This document shows positions 55,644-64,000 of a DNA stretch of 64,000 bases, piece after piece; within the stretch, counting starts at the first letter, position 1, and the number at the start of each line of letters is the position of its first letter. This DNA is from Prinia subflava. Lineage: Eukaryota; Chordata; Aves; Passeriformes; Cisticolidae. The translations under genes were made by a program, and so were the position numbers. Below the pieces are notes generated by a model. The model was not told the origin of the DNA. It saw only the letters and a program-made list of their open reading frames with translations, and made no database searches. Location of the stretch: contig NC_086258.1 in assembly GCF_021018805.1 (NCBI RefSeq), positions 18,042,192-18,106,191 of the forward strand. Reading direction: 5' to 3'.

Positions 55644-58600
55644 AGCCCTGTCCTCAAGCCCTGTGCTGAGGTTTGCCCTGGGGAGCCAGGGGCAGCTGCA
55701 GAGCTCTGCCTGGGGGTTCCAGGCTGTGCCCTTGGCCCAACTCCCCCCAGAGTCTGGGACACAGCGATTTGGGGCAGCCTCAGGAGCTGCAGGGAGGCTT
55801 TGGCAGGGCTGATCCACACCTGGGAGCTGCTGGGTCCTGGTGCTGACCTGCTCATCCAGGGCACCCTGCAAAGGGGAGACTCCACACGGCTGTGGCATGT
55901 CAAGCACAGCTCAGTTCTGGTAGCTTCTCCCACCTTTGACTAATTGCTGACCTGACATCTTTCTGATAGTGACCTTGTTTCAGCTAGTAATTCAAATATC
56001 TTTCAGTGTCAGAAATAATAAGTGCCACAGTGAGATGAACAAGCAGAGCTTAAGTTGAACACAGATTAATGGGGTTTTAATATTCCTAATTTAATCACTC
56101 CTTTCTGTCTGAATGTGTGCAACATGATGTAGCAGCTAATTATTTTTTTAACCATGATGAGGATCTTTCCTAATCATTTTTATATTTAACATGAATGAAG
56201 GGAGGGCAGTGATTAATGAGGGAATAAATCTTATGAAACAGAAGCAAGCACATGATCAGTTAAAAATACAGCTGTCTGATTATTTTTTTTCCTTTTCCCT
56301 GTACTGCAAATACTTAACCAGCTGCACCTTCTCAGCTCAATAGTGAGCTGTCTTCAGTCCTAAAGAAAGACCTGAAACTTTGCTTATCCTTCCAGTGCTT
56401 CTGCTGGCATCTCTCTGCGTGATCATCTTTGTGATGAATGCAGAATTATTTTTCTTAAAAAAAAAAAAATTGCCCCACTAGATACATTAATGGTTGGATA
56501 GATGTCTTTTCAAATATTTGTTCCTGACAGGGTGTTTGGAATTGCAGATGAGAAGCAAACCAGCTCTCAGCATCTGTCTGTTGCTACTGTAGTTTCCATT
56601 GTGTGAAGCAGAGACAAAGCCAGGCAATTCAAAGCTTAAGTGGATGCTCTTGAGATCTTTTATTTCCCCCACTCTTCCCTCCTTTTTCCCACACTTGGCT
56701 GCATCTCTTCTGTCTGAATTCTTCTCTCCCCTCCATCCCTCAATCCCCGTGTGCTGGTTTGAGGAGTCTGTCTTCTCCCTGTCACTCCTCCCCTCCCTCC
56801 CCTCGAATCCCTTTGTGCACCCCCACCGGTTCAGGGCTTTGCTGAGCTCTGGGGCTGGAGGATGGCTCAGGATGAAGGCTGTGATTATCAGGAGAGGTTT
56901 TTCCTCACTGATGGAGTGCATCTCGATGGTGTCAGTCCCTGGCACTGTCTGCTCTCGGGGCTGTTGTTCCAGGGCTGGGTTGTTCCAGGGCACCTTTTTT
57001 GGGGGAGGATTACTGGAATTGGGCACTGCACGAGCTGTGCTGGAGCCCTTGCTCAGCCAGGCAGAGGGGGCTTGGCAAACTCAGCCGTGGGGTGAGGACC
57101 TGGGGTTTACCTGCAGCTGTGAACCCAGCAGTGCCCCTCAGCTCCCTGTGGCCATGGAGAGCTTGCAGCACAATCTAGAAAAGACTGGAGGCTTTCACCG
57201 GGGTTGGTTTGATTTTGGAGGTGGGTTTTGGTGTTTTGGGGGTTCTTTTGTTGCTCTTTGGGTGAGAAGACCCTGTGCAAAACTCCATTGACCCATGGAG
57301 ATAATTCACGGGGTTTCTCAGCAGTGTGGGGTCACTTTGGCTGTGCCTCTTCTCGCCAGCTGACACGCAGAATTTTAAATCCCAGTCAAGACGAGCTGTG
57401 CCCGAGCAGTGCTGGCAGCTCCCCTCTAACCCTGGCGTCTTCTGCAGATAGTAAAAATTATCTAATTGGCTAAAAAAGAAAGATAGGCTTAACTGCAACT
57501 TCTGCTGCTTAACACCTTGTCATTCCTTCTCGTTGAGCAGAGAGCAGCCAAGCTCAGAGAATCACTGTTTCAGCACCACTGACACCACTGGCTTGATGGA
57601 TGCTTGGGAATTTTGGGATCCTGTCATGCAGTGCAGGCAGAGTCCTGGAGGGCTCTGGGCTAATGCAGTGCAGAGGGATAGGAGAACGTGAGGATTAAAT
57701 ATCAGCACGTTGGACCAGTTCCTAAAATTAGGGGTTTTTTTTTTCTTTTTTTTTTTTATGGCAAGGCACTTAATTAAAATTTTGCTCTTGCAGATCAGAT
57801 CTGGCTCCTGCTGTGCAAATGTTACTCAGTCACAAGGAAAGCAGAGGGAAGATGGCTGTTTGCAGATCCAAGATCAGTAACGTGTACTGGGAGCAGATGC
57901 TGGCTGGGGGGATCCTGTGTGTGTGCAGCCAGCAGGAAAGATCCATTCTCTTGTTGGGGGAAAAGAGAGACTCAAATCAGGAGCACAATTCTTTCCAAAT
58001 GTGGGTTTTTTTTCCACTAAGACTTTTTTTTCCATGAAGTTTCCTCAGCCACTTTCTGTAGCATTGCAAATGACAGTGGCATAATTACATTTGTCTTCCA
58101 AACTGCCTCTCCTTGAGGGCAAGCTCCACTTTGGCCTTGATTCGATTGTGTACTTTTAATCTCAAAGAAAAGCTAATGCATAAGTATTCATTACACAATT
58201 GCATTTTTCTATGGTCAACATCCCCTCTTATAATTACAGGTTCCAGCTGAATGTCATTTCTTTTCTCTCTACTTCAGCTCCCTCACAGCACAGGCATCTC
58301 CTACTCCTGAAGCTTCCCTGCATTCATGTAATAAATAAATAATCACACTTTTTCTGCTGTCAAAGCTGAAAGCATGCACAGCTGTGTGCCACAAGATACA
58401 CTGGGACTGCAAGGTACAACATTTCTTAATTAGACTGACCTGAGGTTGTTGGGTTTTTTCTTTTCCTTTTTCTATTTTTTTTTTTCAAAGCAGCTTCATT
58501 AGCTCAGGAGCTTAATTGCAAATGACTAGACAAGCTCTGCTCGTGGTTATTGGGAAAGGTTAGAGTATTTCTCACTGGGGATTAGATCCTGGGAGACGTT

Positions 58601-59360
58601 TTGCAGCTTGATTTTGTGGGGAAGGTTTTAGGTGTGCTCAGAGCATCTTAGCACTAGGCTCAGAATTAGCAAAATAATTAGAAGTTCAAAGTAGAGAGGG
58701 GGGCTGGGGCAAAGCCCAGCCAACCTTTTTGATCTTAGAAGCCACATTGCAAAACCCACATGGAATTGGGAGAAACAGGCCGTGGAAAGTGAGCTCTGGA
58801 AGCAGAGCTGGGGGCTGCCAGGTTTCTAGGATGGTTTCCAGGTTTCTCACTGCCGTGTTCCAGGATGGGGAGTGGACAAAGCCAGGCTGGGCTGTGGGAC
58901 CAACAGAACTCTCACAGACTCTGCTGAGGAGCTCCCTGCAGCAGTGGGGAGCCTGTGCCCCCCAGGCATCCTGCCAGCACAGCTCTGCAGCACTGTGCTC
59001 CCTGCTGGAGGGCATGGTTGGGGTATCTGCTGGCCTCTGTCGCTTGGTCTGTGCCACAGCATTTGTTGATGGCATCTCTGCAGTGATACTGCTTTTATTG
59101 GCATCACTAAGGCAGGAGCTTTGCAGCTTCCGTGTGTTTTGGGGTGTCTTCCTTGACCTCATGGAGGAGTCACCTTGCCACAGGACTCTTCAAGGAAAGG
59201 GGGGACCTGGGGCATCACAGGGAGAGGTTTCCCTGTTCCTATGTGGTATAAAACAGGTGAGGCAGCTCCCTGCCACACAGGGGATCAGAAAAACTTGGAA
59301 AAGGGTTATTTTGTGCTGACTGGTGTCCCCTGTCCTTTGGGGCTTTGTACCTGGTGCAGC
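55644..59360. other. Unique non-coding DNA; AT-rich patches at 55.98-56.29 and 58.06-58.43 kb
   Basis: The two patches are unique and AT-rich, with TTAATT/TAATTA and AATCATTTTTAT motifs, resembling conserved non-coding DNA. Open frames at 56,599-57,291 and 58,729-59,319 (plus) are long but lack domains, reliable starts and splice structure. No repeat family is recognised. Confidence 0.4.
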
Positions 59361-59496
59361 CCCATCCCTGGAAGTGCCTGAGGCTGGGCTGGAAAGGGCT
59401 TGGAGCAGCCTGGGATGGTGGAAGGCATCTCTGCCCATGTGGAATGAGGTGATCTTTACAGTCCCTTCCACCTAAACCACTCCACAATTCCATGCC
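59361..59496 (+). mobile_element. CR1 LINE 3' tail, truncated
   Basis: CCATCCCTGGAAGTGCCTGA, GGCTGGGCTGGAAAGGGC, TTGGAGCAGCCTGGGATGG, GGCATCTCTGCCCATG, GATCTTTACAGTCCCTTCC and CACAATTCCATG appear in the sense-strand CR1 order. About 135 bp remain. Confidence 0.92.
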
Positions 59497-62400
59497 ATTG
59501 GAAGCATTCCAAAGACCTGTATTCGAGTGGATACTGTGCTGGCTTTTCCTCCTGTGGCTCAGCTGCACAAAGCAGGGTTTGATGTCTGCTGACCCTCACT
59601 GCCCCTTCCTACCCCCATCCTGCAGCGTGTCTGGTGTGGAACAGGGCTGCTGTCTGTGGGGAGGGCTCTGTGCCTGGAGCACGGAGGCAGCCCTTGCCAT
59701 GGGAGGCTTTGGAACCCAGCAGCTGCAAAGGTGTGTGAGAATGGTGCAGTGAATGCAGCAAATGCTGCAACACGCCCTGTTCTGAGCTGCCTGTGCTCAG
59801 AGCAGCCTGTCCCAGTGCCACCCCTGGGGACAGGAGGAGCAGTGCCCCTTCCCCTGCTCCCTGTCCTCTGCAGGCCCCCACCAAGAGATGCCTGCTGTGT
59901 TTATGTCCTGGCAGCTGCAATGCCACCAAGATCTTCACGACCCTCTGCAAAACTGAGCACAAAAACGAAGGCGGTTTTTAATCTATTATAATTTAAATCT
60001 ATGTTTTACAGCCAGAGCAGTGTCTGTGCTATTTGTCTGAAGGCAAGAGGATCTGTGACCTTATTTCTCCCCTCCCTCAGCCTTTTGGCTCCCAGACTGT
60101 AAGAAGGCCCCAGTAATTCATGTCCTTTATTAGTCCATGCTGGGGAAAAGAGGGGTTTGAGTTGCTTGTGTGACACCCGAGTTCTGCTGCACAACAAATA
60201 TACTTGAGAGCCTTTGTCGTATATAACCCACTTGAAGCGGGAGCATTCAGGTAAGGAAATGAAGGGCTGCAGGGCTCAGCTGTGCAAGAGGAAAATAATT
60301 AGGGCATGTTTATCTCGTGCTCAAGCCTGCAGAGGTGAAAGGCAAGGGACGGGAAGGCTGCTTCAGAGTGAGCTGGGAGTGGGGAGGGCAAAACAGAAAG
60401 GACCTGACAAGGGAAGGAATTAAACTTCTCCAAAAAGACTCGGATCATTGGGATAAATCCCCCCTCCCTCTCTGTTTCTGCTCTAATGGAGGATGAGCTC
60501 TGCCTTGCTGGCTTTGCTTTTCAAGGTCTCAGAACCTGTTGTTTTCAAAAGGTTAAAACCCTCGAGCTACTGAGGGAAGGGAACACTCTTTAAAAGATGC
60601 CAGGTGAACAATATCTAGATTTCTAGGGGTTTCAGGTTCGCTAGTATAAAAGAGAAAAATAGATTCCAAATGTAAAATAAACCTTTGGTTCTTTAATTCT
60701 CCTTCCTTTTATTTATTTTTTTTTAATGCAGCTGAGTTCTGACTCCAATGAGAGTCCTGCCTCCCTCCAGATATGCAGATCTGAATGCAGACATGGTTAA
60801 GCTGGGGTAAAGCAGCTCCAGGGAGCCATGGCTCCCGCTGTCCCAGTCCTGTCCCAGGTCAGGTGATGGAGACTGCAGCAGAGCAAAGTGTGACATGAAC
60901 TAGGGGAGGGTGAGCAGTGGGACAGGGAACTCTGCCTCTTCCTGCCCCATGTCCTCTCCCCACAGACCCAGAGAGGAGTGTGGAGTTTGCAGCAGCTCTT
61001 GCTCAGATCAAGACACTTGGCACATCTTCCTCTGTGCTGTTTGCTCTCAAGCTGCCTCTTCTTTCTGGGCTTCAGACCTGGCTTTCATGATTTACACAGG
61101 CACAGATCAGAGCAAACACAGCCCTCGCCAGTCTTGCAGCTCTGACTCAGTGGCAGAACCCTAGGGAAAATATTTGCAATCCAGGCTGTGCCACAAATCT
61201 CCTGAAGCCCTGAAGGGTCTGTGGTTTCTCTCTTTGCCCCTTAGGGTTTCACATTCCTCCTGCCCCCAACACGTGCTGGTGCAGGTGGTTCCTCTGCACC
61301 TCATAGCTCTGCTCCTTGCTGGTCCCTGTGCTTGCAGAGGGGTGCAGGGAGAGGAGCTGGCTCCCAGGGCAGGATTGCTGCTGGATGGGCTCTGTCCATC
61401 ACATCCGTGGCTGCTGGTGACTGCTGGGGCCAGGGGAAGGTCTGAACCCCCAGTGTGACAAATGCCTGCCCAGCCCAGGTGGGTTTTTCAGAGGCAGCCC
61501 TGGGTGAAAAGCTGGTGTTTGGAAATGTGGTTAGTCCTATCTCTGGATAACACTGAGAAGATGAAGAGGAGGGGATGGGATTTTTATCTAGGAGGATTTT
61601 ACCCTGCTTCTAGATTTTACCCTTTACTTTTGCTCTGTCTCCTCCCCAGGAAACACAGATTCCATGCACAGCTCAGAGGTTCTGCCTCTTCCCTGCTGCC
61701 TCTTGGGCAATAAATACAGAACTGGGTGTCTCTTCATTTGCACAGCTCACCTTTTTTTCGTGGGGGGGGCCAAAAAGATAATCTATTTAATCCTACCATA
61801 TCCTCCATGAGACGCAGCTTCCTACATCAGTTCTGTGCCCCTGAGGGTAAAGAATTATTCAAGGCATCAAGCCTGACCTGGATTTTGTGTGATGTGATCG
61901 CATCCAGAGCATGGAAATCCATGCGATCAAATGGCAAATCTCTGAGCCTTGGCAGATATGCCTCCTGCTCTGCAGAACTATGTTGCCATGGCTACATCCT
62001 CAGTGAGAGCATTTCTCTCCTTATCCCAACGTCTTTTCTTCTGCCAGGGTTGTGCCTGTGCTCAAAGCCCACCCTGCCATGGGCAGCGCTGGGCTGGGCA
62101 CCACAGCAGCACAGGGGCAGTGGGGAGTGGGTCACAAACTCACCCCAGGGATGAATCTGAGCTGGGTGAATCGTTGCCAGCGACTCCTTAAATGGGAAAA
62201 AATGAACACAGCAAGGGCTTGAAACACCTGTCAAAAATGCTGCTTCTGTTTATGACTTGAGGAGAGAGAAAGAGAAAAGCAGAAGGGAGGGGATTGCACG
62301 GGGAGCTGGGAGAGCTGAGCTCCAGCTCTGCCCTTCCTGGTGCTCCTCTCCCTGCTGCAGCCCCCTGCACCAAAGGGGTGACAGTCCCCTGCCACCTAAA

Positions 62401-63296
62401 GGCAGCTGGAGATTTACAGATGAAAGCCACTGAAAGTACGTTTGGTCAAGTGCTTGTCTGAGAGCTGCTCCCCTGTCACGCAGCAATGGTTGTGGGTTTC
62501 TGTCACAAAAATTCCCCTGGATGTGTTTAAGGCTGTAAAGCAGGAATGGAGATGCACTCCCAGAGCAATGGGGTGTGTTTGGGGGATGTCACTGCTGGGG
62601 GGCCTGAGTTCCCCTGACTGAGCATGGAAACTTCCTCTAAGACCCAGAGCATGGATGTCAGGGTTGGAAACCTGGGGTGGTTCCTGGCTGGGGAGAACAA
62701 GAGCCCCCAGTGCTGTACTGGGAGGAGGGTGAGGGACTCCCACTGCTCTGCTTAAGACAACTGGCAGCAAAACTCAGCATCTTCATAGGATGTTTATAGT
62801 GCCAGGTTGGTCTCTATTTGGTTCTAGGGTTTGTATTTTTCCAAGCCATCCCCACTGAACATGTGTTATCTCATTTGGGGATGTTGGTTAGCAATGAGAA
62901 ATGAGTACATTTGCTGGCCAAAGGAATTGTGCACAGAGGAAAAATCAGGCTGCCCCTGGTTATACCCTGCTAACTGCATTTAAACTGCCCTGTCCTGTGC
63001 CACACGTGCCTCATCCATGCTGGATGTGCCACCAGCTGCCCATATTTTGCCAGGCAACTTCTTTCAGTTCTAGGGAAAGCTCATGGCTTGTGCCCTGCAC
63101 CAAGCAAGTCTCCAACACGTGTCCTGCTTGTGCTGCAGCAGGAGGGGAAAGGCTCTGCATGGGGAATCTGAGCTTCAAGAAGCTGCTTTGGGCACAACTG
63201 TTCCCCCAGAAGGCCTGGGGGAAACCCTGATCTATGGGGGCTGCAGAGCCAGAGGGGGCTCCTCTCTCTTTTGACTCAGTAAGAGCAACAATTGTG
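59497..63296. other. Unique non-coding DNA; 59.97-60.32 kb conserved-element-like
   Basis: The 59,970-60,320 patch is AT-richer, unique and contains TTTTTAATCTATTATAATTT and AAATAATTAGGGC. The remainder is mixed, GC-leaning sequence with overlapping frames. No exon or repeat family is recognised. Confidence 0.4.
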
Positions 63297-63756
63297 GCTG
63301 CAGTGACAGAGCAGTGATGGCAGTGACAGAGCAGGGATGGCAGTGACAGTTCAGGGATGGCAGTGACAGTGCAGGGATGGCAGTGACAGTGCAGGGATGG
63401 CAGTGACAGTGCAGGGATGGCAGTGACAGTTCAGTGATGGCAGTGAAGGTGCAGGGATGGCAGTGACAGTGCAGTGATGGCAGTGACAGTGCAGTGATGG
63501 CAGTGACAGTGTAGTGATGGCAGGGACAGTTCAGGGATGGCAGGGACAGTTCAGTGATGGCAGTGACAGTTCAGTGATGGCAGTGACAGTGCAGGGATGG
63601 CAGTGACAGTGTAATGATGGCAGTGACAGTTCAGGGATGGCAGTGACAGAGCAGGGATGGCAGTGACAGTGCAGGGATGGCAGTGACAGTTCAGGGATGG
63701 CAGTGACAGTGCAGTGACGGCAGTGACAGAGCAGTGATGGCAGTGAGGGTGCAGTG
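63297..63756. repeat. 20-bp minisatellite, about 23 copies
   Basis: Units of the form CAGTGACAGTGCAGGGATGG repeat with a strict 20-bp period. Variation is limited to a few positions (GTGCAG/GTTCAG/GAGCAG/GTGTAG, GGGATGG/GTGATGG), and variants are interspersed, which points to repeated exchange within the array. A minus frame across it gives a repetitive Cys/His/Pro peptide that is an artefact. Confidence 0.97.
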
Positions 63757-64000
63757 GTGCTGCTGCAGGTCTCCCATCTCCTCTGCCAGCATCTCCCCCT
63801 CGGTGTGCACAATCACCGTTTCAGGGCTGGGAATGGAAGCTCCCCAGCATCATGGATGAAAGAAATACAGGTGAGCACTTTGGGTAGTTAGGTTAAATCC
63901 ATTTCTCCCACTCCCCAGATTTCTGGAGTTTCTCCTGAAATCCAGAAGGGAGGTAGAAAGGATGTGTGTTTTCTTCCTCTTCTGATTTTAATTGTGTATT
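63757..64000. other. Unique non-coding DNA, nothing recognised
   Basis: Short unique sequence at the window end. Confidence 0.5.

Noticed and set aside
56599..57291. 230-codon plus frame as possible gene
   Set aside because: No domain, composition drifts along the frame, opposing frames overlap, and no promoter or splice structure is visible.
58729..59319. 196-codon plus frame with a hydrophobic stretch
   Set aside because: The hydrophobic patch is isolated. The frame ends next to a CR1 tail and has no family resemblance.
63297..63756. CRISPR-like array
   Set aside because: Units are directly adjacent with no spacers, and the host is a vertebrate.
63531..63812. Cys/His-rich minus frame resembling a metal-binding repeat protein
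   Set aside because: The pattern is simply the translation of the 20-bp minisatellite.

Overview
The window looks like non-coding DNA from a bird, most likely a songbird (passerine). The evidence is the repeat content. There are many short, 5'-truncated CR1 LINE tails with typical CR1 3' ends in both orientations, one longer CR1 copy with a decayed reverse transcriptase, and many solo LTRs of endogenous retroviruses. Mammalian-type L1 and Alu/B-type SINEs are absent. I see no host protein-coding exon, tRNA, rRNA or recognisable ncRNA. The long open frames are either simple-repeat artefacts or unremarkable chance frames. This is intergenic or intronic DNA, and the gene it belongs to cannot be told from the sequence. 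Species and repeat-family names are inferences from remembered consensus sequences, not database hits.

Layout. 1-11 kb: unique sequence with AT-rich, low-repeat blocks that resemble conserved non-coding elements (about 1.1-1.9, 3.3-4.4 and 5.4-6.0 kb), two CR1 tails (6.3 and 8.0 kb), a 56-bp minisatellite (7.1 kb) and a G/T-rich tract (8.2 kb). 11-20 kb: an LTR-like repeat (11.3 kb) with a second copy at 32.3 kb, a perfect (GGAAA)n array (13.4 kb), an ancient CR1/L3-like fragment (14.2 kb), a MIR-like SINE relic (15.5 kb), a 1.2-kb CR1 with reverse transcriptase remnants (17.9-19.1 kb) and an ERV-like repeat (19.2-19.8 kb) with a second copy at 54.7-55.6 kb. 20-36 kb: mostly unique, with a 19-bp minisatellite (24.9 kb), an ORF-poor AT-rich block (26.9-28.3 kb), a CR1 tail (34.0 kb) and about 112 perfect copies of GGAA (34.56-35.01 kb).

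37-46 kb is a retroviral graveyard. Three solo LTRs appear nested in one another at 36.97-38.71 kb. A 123-bp tandem repeat at 40.5-41.9 kb was hit twice, by LTRs of two families, each with a clean 4-bp target duplication. A further copy of the main family lies at 45.7 kb, and there are LTR-like fragments near 39.6, 39.7 and 44.1 kb. 46-64 kb: CR1 tails (46.4, 49.6, 54.9 and 59.4 kb), a truncated ERVL-type LTR (50.8 kb), a CR1 that inserted into the 54.7-kb ERV-like repeat, several unique AT-rich blocks and a 20-bp minisatellite (63.3-63.75 kb).

Nothing here works together as a gene system. The strongest content is the readable order of insertions (nesting plus target duplications), an array of three homeodomain-type TAAT cores spaced exactly 10 bp apart at about 3.98 kb, and two very long perfect polypurine microsatellites. 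I found no convincing undescribed biological system.
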